From assembly GCA_023379075.1 (NCBI GenBank), contig JAMCSO010000003.1:1-10209 (forward strand): 10,209 nt of DNA. Reading direction: 5' to 3'. The stretch comes from Candidatus Martarchaeota archaeon. Lineage in GTDB: Archaea > Micrarchaeota > Micrarchaeia > Micrarchaeales > CABMGC01. Positions 1 to 6,747 of the stretch are shown piece by piece; within the stretch, counting starts at the first letter, position 1; each line of letters begins with the position of its first letter. The translations under genes and the position numbers were made by a program. The notes under the pieces are model-generated. The model saw only the letters and a list, made by a program, of their open reading frames with translations, had not been told where the DNA came from and did no database searches.

Positions 1-2317
1 GCTTCTTCTCTTTCTCTATCAATTCCTTCCTGGCCCCTTTTTTGTTAAGTTCTCTGGAGCTCTCAAGCATCTCATTGTAGAGCCTTTGCAAAGCCTTCTT
101 TGAATTCTCCATTTTCTCGTTCAGCATCCTTCTTTCTCCAAGAAGGGAATCCCTCCTGTCTCCTATGCTTCTAAGCTTGGCCTCAAGGGACTTGATTCCT
201 GTTTCCATCCTATCCGCATTTTCCTCATGCCTTTTGGTTTCTGACTCAAGGTAATTGACTTCCCTCCTGCAGGAAGTGATCTCCATCTCAAGTGTGGCTA
301 TGCTCTTCCTTACTGATAGAAGGCGTCCCTCGGCTTCAGAGATCCTCTTCCTCACTCTCTCTTTCTCATCAGAGAGATGCATTATATCGGATTCTATTGC
401 TGCTATCGAGACTCTTCTTCTTTGGGAACCTCCAGAAACGACTCCTGATTGCTCTACAAGCTCTCCTTCAAGCGTCACATACCTCTTTTTGCCAATGCCC
501 ATCTTTTTTGAATCTTCTATATTGTCTATCAGCGAGGTGTTGCCAAAGATATAATTGAATACTTTTTCATAATATTTATCAAAGGAGACCATTCCTATTA
601 TCGAGCGCTCATCGATTCTTTCCTTTCTGGTATCTACACTAAGCTCGTTTATCGGTATGAACGTTGCCCTGCCAAGACTGTTCTTTTTCATGTGCTCTAT
701 TATAATCTTAGCACTGCTTATCGAATCCACTACCAGATAATCAAACCTGCTGCCAGCAGCAGTCTCTATTGCAAGTGCATATTTTGAGTCATATCTGCAA
801 AGCCTGGATGCCTTTCCATGGAATCCATCCTTTCTTCCAAATCTCATTGCGAGCTTGTCTGCCAGCTCGTCTCCGCGAGGCTGATGTATTGCCTTCTGCT
901 CTTTCAGCTTTAGCAGCTCCTCGTCTATTCTTCCGCTCTCATTGTTCATAATTGACAATTCGGAAGAAAGCGCCTTCTCATCTATAAGCATCTCATTGTA
1001 CTTTCTGCTTGCCTCATCCAGTTGCGCCGCCCTCTCGCCCCTCCTTCCACTTGAAGCCAATGCTTCTGCCTGTGCATTCTTTATCTCTTCTCTTATCTCT
1101 TCTATTCTCGAGTTAATCGACGATTCCTCAGCATGCACGGCAGCTATGCTGTCAGCTATAGATGAAAGCCTCAACTCCCCATCTTCTATTGAGATATTTA
1201 GCCTCTTTATGTCATCTTCGTAATTCTTGGCTTCGCCCTCATCAACAGCTATTCCTGAGCTCTCAGATTCAAGTTCGTGAATCTTGGATGCCAGGAAGGC
1301 GATCTCTTCATTATTTTTCCTAGTCTTGTCTTCTGCTGTGAACTCCTCTATCTCAAGTTCGGATAATCTCCTCTCCGCATCCCTGACTGTGGTTTCTTTA
1401 TTCGACAATTCGACCTCTATTGCCGCAAGCTCCCTTCTTATTGATTCAAGCATCGCATTCTTCTCACTCATCTTCTTACTGCTCTCGTTAAGGGAAAGTG
1501 AAAGGCGCTGCCTGCTCTCACTAAGCTTTGAGATGTTCAAGGACAACCTATCTAGCTTTGATGCAGCCTCATTCTTCTTAGATTCCAGAGAAGCCAATTT
1601 GCCGGAGAGTTCATCATATCTTCCCTGGAGCACCTTTGCTCTCTTCACAACAACACTATAATTAAGGGCCTTCATCCTCGCATTCATGGATGCATACTTC
1701 TCAGCAGAATTCTTCTCCTTCTCCAGCTCCCTGAGGAATCCCAGCCTCTCGTTAAGCACTATCTGGGCTTCTCCGATCCTCTGGCTGACTTTCTCAAGCT
1801 CTTTCATTGATTCTCCTTTTTTGACCTCAAACTCCTTTATCCCAGATGCGATGTCAATTAATTCTCTTCTCTCCTTTGAGTTCAAGTCTATTATTTTGTT
1901 GATCTCTCCCTGCGCTATTGTGCTTGTCTCATCAACATGTATATTATGCTTCTTCAGTAGCTCCAGGACCTCGTGCCTTCGCATATTCTTTCCATTGACC
2001 TTATATGCCGTCTTCCCATCAGATCTCACGAATCTCGTTATGGAGATCTTATCATCTCCATCGAAATCCATCTTCACGTTTGCCTTTGCGAGCTCGCCAG
2101 CTTTTCTCTTCATTCCTGAATTAATTAAGAAGTCAAGCTTGCTAACTCTAAGTCTTCTCAATGAGTTCTCCCCAAGACCGAAAAGGAGTGCATCGCAGAT
2201 GTTGCTCTTCCCGCTTCCATTAGGTCCTACAACACAAGTGAAGCCGTTGCTGAAGAGTAGCTCCGCATGCCTGAACGATTTGAACCTTGATATGGCTATC
2301 GACTTAATGTAAAGCAT
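1..2317 (-). CDS. smc: Chromosome segregation ATPase SMC (C-terminus off window)
   Basis: About 772 residues are visible; archaeal SMC proteins are usually about 1,150-1,200, so the second arm and the C-terminal head (signature motif, Walker B) lie left of the window. Seen directly: an N-terminal head with Walker A GPNGSGKSN from residue 31, a Q-loop AQGEI with Gln136, and an ERRELIDIASGI segment after it. Next come a long charged heptad-rich arm (about 160-495), a hinge (about 497-632) containing LGRATFIP and ending in SGVVSGGS, and the start of the return coiled coil. The protein is an ATP-driven DNA-entrapping dimer that organises and separates chromosomes, working with kleisin partners not seen here. 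The start is ATG at 2317, giving MLYIKSIAISRFKSF, which matches the family N-terminus; only a weak GGT precedes it. It follows the protease gene by 33 bp on the same strand, so co-transcription is likely. Identification is secure. Confidence 0.97.
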   Translation of the reverse strand, partial: MLYIKSIAISRFKSFRHAELLFSNGFTCVVGPNGSGKSNICDALLFGLGENSLRRLRVSKLDFLINSGMKRKAGELAKANVKMDFDGDDKISITRFVRSDGKTAYKVNGKNMRRHEVLELLKKHNIHVDETSTIAQGEINKIIDLNSKERRELIDIASGIKEFEVKKGESMKELEKVSQRIGEAQIVLNERLGFLRELEKEKNSAEKYASMNARMKALNYSVVVKRAKVLQGRYDELSGKLASLESKKNEAASKLDRLSLNISKLSESRQRLSLSLNESSKKMSEKNAMLESIRRELAAIEVELSNKETTVRDAERRLSELEIEEFTAEDKTRKNNEEIAFLASKIHELESESSGIAVDEGEAKNYEDDIKRLNISIEDGELRLSSIADSIAAVHAEESSINSRIEEIREEIKNAQAEALASSGRRGERAAQLDEASRKYNEMLIDEKALSSELSIMNNESGRIDEELLKLKEQKAIHQPRGDELADKLAMRFGRKDGFHGKASRLCRYDSKYALAIETAAGSRFDYLVVDSISSAKIIIEHMKKNSLGRATFIPINELSVDTRKERIDERSIIGMVSFDKYYEKVFNYIFGNTSLIDNIEDSKKMGIGKKRYVTLEGELVEQSGVVSGGSQRRRVSIAAIESDIMHLSDEKERVRKRISEAEGRLLSVRKSIATLEMEITSCRREVNYLESETKRHEENADRMETGIKSLEAKLRSIGDRRDSLLGERRMLNEKMENSKKALQRLYNEMLESSRELNKKGARKELIEKEKK

Positions 2318-2350
2318 TCTTGACCAACTTATACATTTTACATTATGATT

Positions 2351-3415
2351 TTATTCTTTTCTTTTATACTTATTAATTATATGCAATGCTATTATTGTTT
2401 GTAGCTGCTGTGAACTTACGATTCCTACCAACTTCCCTCTTCTTGTCACAGCCGCAACTCCAAGGCCTCCCCTCTCCGTGGCTGCCATTGCATCCATTAG
2501 GCTGGAATTCTCACTTATTGTTGGAATTGGTGTTATGATCTCTTCGACAGACTCAGCCATCTTGTTAAAGGTATCTCTCCTGAAAAGGTCAGCAGATCCG
2601 TATCCATTCCCTGTCTTTGCTATTATAACGTGTTCTCCATTCTTCTTCATCTTATTAAAAAGCGCAGATATCTTCTCATTTCCATCGACAAGTATGAAAT
2701 GCTTGCTGACAATGCTGCGTATCGTTTCCCCTTCAGTATCTCTCTTGATTATAGTGCTCTGTTTCTCAGCCTGGGCTCCTCCGTATAGGTAGATCACTGT
2801 GATCATCACTATAAAGAAGAAGAATTCTTTATAGAGAAAGCTTTGGTTGATGATCAGAAGGTAAGCAAGAGTGCCGAAAATAAGTGCTGCAAAGACATAA
2901 TTGCTTATTGTTATTGTCCTAATTGTAGCATCGTAAAAGTTCCTTTTTCTCTGCAGGTAGCTCCTAAAGACACGCCCACCGTCCATCGGAAATGCGGGCA
3001 GCAGGTTTAGCAAGCCAAGCAATATATTTATCTCAAACAGGGATTGTGTTATCAATGCTATAATACCTATTGGAGAGAGAACCGAGAGTATGCCAAAGAG
3101 CCCTCCAAGGAATAAGCTCATTACCGGTCCGGCTATCGATATATTGAACTCAGTCTTCGGCTTCACTTCGAGCTCGTCAATGATCGATGCTCCTCCCAGC
3201 GGTGTCAATATTATCTCGCTCACTCCTATCTTATTCCTAAGCGCAGTGATCGAGTGTGAAAACTCATGGAACAATACGCATACGAATAAAAGTATTATGA
3301 TAAGGAAAATGAATGGGCTGAGAAATATAGATATAAGTATCATTATCAAGAAAGTCCAGTGCAATGTTATATTTATGCCTTTCACGCTACCTATCTTGAG
3401 AGCACCAGATGACAT
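2351..3415 (-). CDS. Site-2 protease-like M50 metalloprotease with CBS pair
   Basis: A 354-residue integral membrane zinc protease. Seen: the N-terminal SGALKIGSVKGINITLHWTF typical of the family, the zinc motif HEFSH (residues 50-54, catalytic Glu51), a second membrane segment with NLLPAFPMDGGR (137-148) carrying the third zinc ligand Asp145, several more hydrophobic helices to about residue 215, and a cytosolic C-terminal pair of CBS domains (about 232-346). This order matches the archaeal and bacterial S2P group with CBS tails, such as that of Methanocaldococcus. Such enzymes cut transmembrane substrates inside the bilayer, and the CBS pair probably senses adenine nucleotides; the substrate here is unknown. 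I chose ATG 3415 because AAGG lies 8 nt before it; an in-frame TTG at 3421 would add two residues. It precedes smc in what looks like one transcript. Confidence 0.93.
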   Translation of the reverse strand: MSSGALKIGSVKGINITLHWTFLIMILISIFLSPFIFLIIILLFVCVLFHEFSHSITALRNKIGVSEIILTPLGGASIIDELEVKPKTEFNISIAGPVMSLFLGGLFGILSVLSPIGIIALITQSLFEINILLGLLNLLPAFPMDGGRVFRSYLQRKRNFYDATIRTITISNYVFAALIFGTLAYLLIINQSFLYKEFFFFIVMITVIYLYGGAQAEKQSTIIKRDTEGETIRSIVSKHFILVDGNEKISALFNKMKKNGEHVIIAKTGNGYGSADLFRRDTFNKMAESVEEIITPIPTISENSSLMDAMAATERGGLGVAAVTRRGKLVGIVSSQQLQTIIALHIINKYKRKE

Positions 3416-3473
3416 TGCCAAAACCTTGATATGATACTAATAATCAATAATTTAATAATTGTGCTGCAAGGCG

Positions 3474-3484
3474 CTTATAAAAAG
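3474..3484 (-). promoter_or_regulatory. TATA-like box for the protease-smc transcript
   Basis: Read on the minus strand, the element is TTTTTATAAGC. A start site about 25 bases downstream (near 3450) would leave a leader of roughly 35 nt carrying the AAGG ribosome binding site. An AT-rich stretch at about 3447-3459 is an alternative box giving a shorter leader. Predicted from pattern only. Confidence 0.45.
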
Positions 3485-3499
3485 AAAACGAAAAAAATA
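3482..3499 (-). terminator. Oligo-T terminator after the microprotein gene
   Basis: On the minus strand, shortly after the stop codon at 3522, a run of seven T (3491-3497) is followed by further T clusters. Archaeal RNA polymerase terminates at such oligo-T tracts without needing a hairpin. The tract sits directly before the TATA-like box of the protease gene, so it would insulate the two transcripts. Confidence 0.5.
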
Positions 3500-3521
3500 A
3501 CGAAGGTCTCGATAAGGCAAC

Positions 3522-3662
3522 TCAGTTGTTCTTCTGAAGGTCTTTTATCCTTTCATCTACAGCTTTCGCTTCCTGTTCCAGGTTCTTTTTGTATGCTGTG
3601 AGAATCTCTATCTTTTCTTCCCTTGTCAGAAAATTCCTCAGGCTGTTTGCGTACTCGCACAT
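3522..3662 (-). CDS. 46-residue hypothetical microprotein divergent from padR
   Basis: A short but convincing gene. It has an ATG start, a GGTGA ribosome binding site 5 nt upstream, a TATA-like box at the right distance, and an oligo-T terminator after the stop. The protein begins MCEYANSLRNFLTREEKIEI and continues as a highly charged amphipathic helix with coiled-coil character (residues about 15-44), with one Cys at position 2 and no membrane segment. The LTREEKIEIL...YKKNLE...AVDERIKDLQ layout resembles small archaeal proteins that I vaguely recall near PadR regulators, but I cannot name a family. Its position head-to-head with padR across a shared operator suggests co-regulation, perhaps as a partner of PadR or of a membrane protein. 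Function unknown. Confidence 0.75.
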   Translation of the reverse strand: MCEYANSLRNFLTREEKIEILTAYKKNLEQEAKAVDERIKDLQKNN

Positions 3663-3706
3663 TCATATCACCAAGTCATATAGGACATCATATACATAAC
3701 AATTAT

Positions 3707-3717
3707 TAAATATATAG
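3707..3717 (-). promoter_or_regulatory. TATA-like box for the microprotein gene
   Basis: On the minus strand the left part of the palindrome reads TATATATTTAA. A start site about 25-30 bases away (near 3685) leaves a leader of about 20-25 nt holding the GGTGA site. It overlaps the predicted PadR operator, so bound repressor would block TBP. Confidence 0.5.
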
Positions 3718-3731
3718 GTTACCCTATATAT
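3710..3731. promoter_or_regulatory. Inverted-repeat operator, probable PadR site
   Basis: Two perfect 9-bp arms, ATATATAGG (3710-3718) and CCTATATAT (3723-3731), are separated by the four bases TTAC. The element sits midway between the divergent microprotein and padR genes and overlaps both predicted TATA boxes. PadR-family dimers bind AT-rich palindromes of about this size near their own promoters, so autoregulation is the simplest reading. An extra half-site ATATAGG lies at 3678-3684 and a weaker AATAGG at 3741-3746. The repeat is seen directly; the binding protein is inferred. Confidence 0.7.
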
Positions 3732-3733
3732 AA
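3724..3733 (+). promoter_or_regulatory. TATA-like box for padR
   Basis: CTATATATAA on the plus strand. A start site about 25-30 bases downstream falls at about 3753-3758, roughly 30 nt before the chosen ATG. That is also right at an in-frame TTG (3755) and an out-of-frame ATG (3759). It overlaps the right arm of the palindrome, which fits repression by occlusion. Confidence 0.5.
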
Positions 3734-3784
3734 CAAAATAAATAGGCGTTTTAATTGAATGCATCAAGAAAAGGCGGTTGCGAC

Positions 3785-4072
3785 ATGAGGGGCATGCTCT
3801 CCTTCCAGATATTATGGCTTCTCTCGAAAAATGAGTTGAGTGGGGAGAAGCTTGCAGAGGAGATAATGGCAAGGAGGGGTGAGAAACCAAAAGCCGGTAC
3901 GATATATCCTGCATTAAAAGAACTGAAGGAGAGAGGTATGATCTCTGGAAAGAAGAATGGGAAAGAGATTATCTACTCGCTGACAACTCTGGGCAAGGCA
4001 TCTCTCAAAGAGTCTGTCAGATATTTCTGCAGAGCGTTCGGTGAGATCTTCGCATCTGAGCTCAAGAGTTAG
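3785..4072 (+). CDS. PadR-family winged-helix transcriptional regulator
   Basis: A 95-residue DNA-binding protein made almost entirely of the PadR winged helix. Seen: MRGMLSFQILWLLSKNELSG (helix 1 and the following turn), the helix-turn-helix segment with the family hallmark KAGTIYPALKELKERGMI (residues about 40-58), the wing GKKNGKEIIYSLTTLGKASL, and a C-terminal helix containing RYFCRAFGEIF that would form the dimer. There is one Cys in that helix. PadR proteins usually repress transport or stress genes and respond to small hydrophobic ligands; no ligand can be predicted here. I chose ATG 3785 because GGCGGT lies 7 nt upstream. An in-frame TTG at 3755 would add MNASRKGGCD, which includes another Cys, and cannot be excluded. 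The adjacent palindrome is its likely operator, and the MFS gene follows by 76 bp. Confidence 0.9.
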   Translation: MRGMLSFQILWLLSKNELSGEKLAEEIMARRGEKPKAGTIYPALKELKERGMISGKKNGKEIIYSLTTLGKASLKESVRYFCRAFGEIFASELKS

Positions 4073-4102
4073 ATCCTCAAAACGATTTATTAATTCTCTT
4101 GT

Positions 4103-4110
4103 TTTATATT
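4103..4110 (+). promoter_or_regulatory. TATA-like box for the MFS gene
   Basis: TTTATATT lies in the padR-MFS gap. A start site near 4132 would give a leader of about 17 nt that includes AGGT (4137-4140), placed 8 nt before the ATG. The transporter may therefore have its own promoter as well as any readthrough from padR. No copy of the palindrome is present here. Confidence 0.4.
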
Positions 4111-4148
4111 GTTATCTATTCCTTTCCTAACATTTCAGGTAATTCAAA

Positions 4149-5372
4149 ATGAAAAATGACCTAGGGTTCAAATTCCTTCTGTACTCGCGGATCTCAAGAA
4201 GCATGGCAATAATATACATGACGCTAGCTTCTCCGTTGTATCTGAGCCTAATTAACATAAGCCTTCCAAATATAGGTCTCATATACCTGGGAATAATGGT
4301 ATTCAGTTCGGTCCTCTCACTGTCTCTGGGCGTAATGGGGGACCGCATCGGATTTAGAAAGGCCCTAATGATAAGCGAGCTTCCACCAATACTCGGCCTC
4401 TTAATACTTTGGTTGACAACAAATGTTTACTTAATAACCTTTGCAGTGATAATAGGCGGGATAGGCGGTCTTGCCGGAGGCCTTAGGGGTTCCTTCTCAC
4501 CGGGACTCTCCGCATTCACGGCAAACAACTACAAGGATGAGAAAGAGCGCGTAAAAAAATTAAGCTTACTTAACAGGGCATCCTCTATAGGCAGCATAAT
4601 AGGGGCAATTCTGCTCATGTCACATTCACTTCTCCAATCTTTCTTCGGCGGAGTGTATGCTTACAGATTATTATTCCTCCTTGCGGCTATCCTCATGCTC
4701 TTCTCGCTGATATCTTTGTATTTTGTCCAGGAGAATGCAAGGCCCAAGAAGTCAACAAGAGTTATGAAGAAAGAGAGCAGCATGTATGTCCTGAGGATAG
4801 CTGCCCTTAATGCCCTAAACGGGAGTGGTCTTGGAATATCACTTCCTCTACTTCCTCTTCTCTTTTCTCTGGCATTCGGCTTGCCAAACGATACAACAGC
4901 ATTGTACATAGGGTTGATTTACATACCTTCATACATAGCAACGGCTCTGGGCTCGCATATCGCACACAAGGTTCACTTCAAGTCTGGCATATTGGCAATA
5001 GCATCGCGCACAAGGATGCTGGGCGGATTCCTGCTTATAGCAATGGGCACCGTATTTGCAATGCAGTACACCAGGATATTTGTCTTTCTGCCTCTTTTGG
5101 GAATAGCCGCCTTGCTCTATTCAATAAGGTCGTTCATTGCAGGGATAGGAAGCCCCTCAGTAATCACGGTCAATATAAAAGGCGTGCATGTTGAGGATTA
5201 TGGAACAGCTTCAAGCATACAGGGACTTTCCGGCACCATCTCTCAGTCTTCGATAGGCGCAGGCGGTTACCTGATAGAATATGCACTACCAATGCCGCTA
5301 TTTGTTGGTGGCGCACTTCAACTGGCTTCTGGGTTTCTTTATCCAAAACTACTTGGCAGGTATTTCAAGTGA
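4149..5372 (+). CDS. Major facilitator superfamily transporter, probable efflux pump
   Basis: A 407-residue protein with about 12 hydrophobic helices in two six-helix halves split by a charged loop near residues 195-212 (ENARPKKSTRVMKKESS). Motif A of the superfamily is clear between helices 2 and 3: GVMGDRIGFRK (residues 61-71), with Asp65 and Arg66. Helix 4 is Gly-rich (GGIGGLAGGLRGS), and helix 11 contains SIQGLSGTISQSSIGAGGYL, as in drug/H+ antiporter-like MFS proteins. MFS carriers use ion gradients to move small molecules across the cytoplasmic membrane. The substrate cannot be read from sequence; a neighbouring PadR gene is a common arrangement for efflux systems, so export of a toxic compound is inferred. 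The start is ATG with AGGT 8 nt upstream. cydA follows 49 bp after the stop. Confidence 0.88.
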   Translation: MKNDLGFKFLLYSRISRSMAIIYMTLASPLYLSLINISLPNIGLIYLGIMVFSSVLSLSLGVMGDRIGFRKALMISELPPILGLLILWLTTNVYLITFAVIIGGIGGLAGGLRGSFSPGLSAFTANNYKDEKERVKKLSLLNRASSIGSIIGAILLMSHSLLQSFFGGVYAYRLLFLLAAILMLFSLISLYFVQENARPKKSTRVMKKESSMYVLRIAALNALNGSGLGISLPLLPLLFSLAFGLPNDTTALYIGLIYIPSYIATALGSHIAHKVHFKSGILAIASRTRMLGGFLLIAMGTVFAMQYTRIFVFLPLLGIAALLYSIRSFIAGIGSPSVITVNIKGVHVEDYGTASSIQGLSGTISQSSIGAGGYLIEYALPMPLFVGGALQLASGFLYPKLLGRYFK

Positions 5373-5380
5373 TTCAAAAG

Positions 5381-5392
5381 TAATTTATAATT
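5381..5392 (+). promoter_or_regulatory. TATA-like box for cydAB
   Basis: TAATTTATAATT lies between the MFS stop and cydA. A start site near 5411 would give a very short leader carrying GGT (5411-5413) before ATG 5422. The oxidase genes can thus be transcribed independently of the transporter. Pattern-based prediction. Confidence 0.45.
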
Positions 5393-5421
5393 TCCATTCC
5401 CTTACTGCTCGGTAATGCTTG

Positions 5422-6747
5422 ATGCTTATTGTGGGTTTTGATAGATTTCTAATGGGATTCTCTCTTGCAGTTCACATTGGCATTGTAATGATAGGAATGG
5501 CACTGCCCCTGATCATAGTCCTATCGGAGTTTCTAGGAATAAGGAGAAATGACGAGGATTACCTCGCATTGGCAAAGAGACTCACAAAGATCCTTGTTGT
5601 CTTCTTTGCCATAGGCACCGCTTCAGGAACAGTGGTCGCCATGGAGCTTCTTCTACTCTGGCCAAAATTCATGGCTCTTGTTGGACAAGTTTCCATACTT
5701 CCCCTATACATAGAGGTCTTTGCATTCTTCATGGAAGCCATATTCCTTGCAATATATGTATACTCATGGAACAGGTTCACGAATAAATATGTGCATCTGC
5801 TCGCAGGTGTATTCGTGTGTATTGGGGCAGCATTGTCTGCAGTATTGATAACGATGCTAAACGCATTCATGAACAATCCTACTGGATTTGACATATCCGC
5901 ATATCTAAAGAGTGGGATAATAACCGGGATCAATCCCGTTTCAGTATTGACTTCTCCACCAGCACAGATCGAGATCATACATGTATTGGTAACGACATAC
6001 TTTGCAGGCGCGTTCGTCTTTGCAGGGTACATGGCATACATGCTTATCAGGTCGAGCCAGGATGAAAAAAGATATTACAAAAAAGGCATAAAGATAGCGT
6101 TCTCCATAGCACTCATAGCAACTCTGTTATCTGTGTACACTGGCATCCTGACAATCTCAAGCCTTGAGCACACACAGCCAGAGAAGTATGCTGCTATAGA
6201 AGCGGATCTTTATCCACATAGCCACGCAGCAGAGATCATCGGAGGGATATTCTCCTCAGGAGCGTATCATTACTTTATCTCCATCCCTAACCTTCAAAGC
6301 ATTCTCGAGTTTGGGAATGCCTCTGGCGTTGTGCCTGGCCTTTCTCAATATCCACAGTCTACCTGGCCACCGCTTTTCATACACCTTATGTTTGACACTC
6401 TTGTCGGCCTAGGTTTCCTGTTCGCATTTTTCGTTATCGTCATTCTACTGCTCTGCCTATTAAAGAAGGATCCATTCCAAAACAGACTCATACTCAAATC
6501 TTTCATTCTGGCTGCGGTGCTCTCTGTATTTATGCTTGAAGATGGGTGGGCGATGGCTGAGATAGGAAGGCAGCCGTGGATAATTTATAATGTTATGCTG
6601 GTAAGCCAAGCTGCAAACACATCTCCTTCTCTGATACCAATCGCGATAATCTTCGCGGCATTTTATCTGACAATACTTCCATTAACTGTAATATTCCTCA
6701 GAAAGATATTCAGGAATAGACCCATATCGAGCGAGGCTGGTTATTAA
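5422..6747 (+). CDS. cydA: Cytochrome bd-type quinol oxidase subunit I
   Basis: A 441-residue membrane protein with about nine helices, the heme-bearing subunit that oxidises quinol and reduces O2 to water. Landmarks seen: His18 (position of the high-spin heme ligand), the Glu98/Glu105 pair in YIEVFAFFMEA, His187 in EIIHVLVTTYFAGAF (heme b558 ligand), the quinol-site segment TQPEKYAAIE with Lys255 and Glu260, and Glu380 just before GRQPW (382-386). The Q-loop is short, and the length fits the compact form found in Geobacillus and archaea. Oddity: the position expected to hold the second b558 ligand, Met in FxxMVGLG, is Leu327 (MFDTLVGLG), while Met323 lies one turn earlier. The start is ATG 5422 with GGT 8 nt upstream; TTG 5419 is an unneeded alternative. 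Its TAA overlaps the cydB ATG. A CydA-like role is secure; full heme content is not. Confidence 0.93.
   Translation: MLIVGFDRFLMGFSLAVHIGIVMIGMALPLIIVLSEFLGIRRNDEDYLALAKRLTKILVVFFAIGTASGTVVAMELLLLWPKFMALVGQVSILPLYIEVFAFFMEAIFLAIYVYSWNRFTNKYVHLLAGVFVCIGAALSAVLITMLNAFMNNPTGFDISAYLKSGIITGINPVSVLTSPPAQIEIIHVLVTTYFAGAFVFAGYMAYMLIRSSQDEKRYYKKGIKIAFSIALIATLLSVYTGILTISSLEHTQPEKYAAIEADLYPHSHAAEIIGGIFSSGAYHYFISIPNLQSILEFGNASGVVPGLSQYPQSTWPPLFIHLMFDTLVGLGFLFAFFVIVILLLCLLKKDPFQNRLILKSFILAAVLSVFMLEDGWAMAEIGRQPWIIYNVMLVSQAANTSPSLIPIAIIFAAFYLTILPLTVIFLRKIFRNRPISSEAGY

Noticed and set aside
255..2312. Several plus-strand open frames rich in Ser and Leu across the smc region
   Set aside because: They are antisense shadows of smc; the minus strand gives a continuous SMC protein with Walker A, Q-loop and hinge motifs in order.
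3518..3528. Short palindrome CAACTCAGTTG at the microprotein stop codon
   Set aside because: Five-base arms around one base cannot form a real hairpin loop; the oligo-T run beyond it is enough to explain termination.
3663..3914. Minus-strand frame of 83 codons overlapping padR
   Set aside because: It runs through the PadR coding sequence and the operator, has no family resemblance, and conflicts with the well-supported divergent gene pair.
4270..4300. ATATAGG...ACC sequence resembling the PadR operator inside the MFS gene
   Set aside because: The arms are imperfect and lie in conserved membrane-helix codons; AT-rich similarity by chance is the simpler reading.
5559..6041. Minus-strand frame of 160 codons inside cydA
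   Set aside because: Antisense to the strongly conserved CydA segment carrying the heme and Glu-pair motifs; no ribosome binding site or domain.
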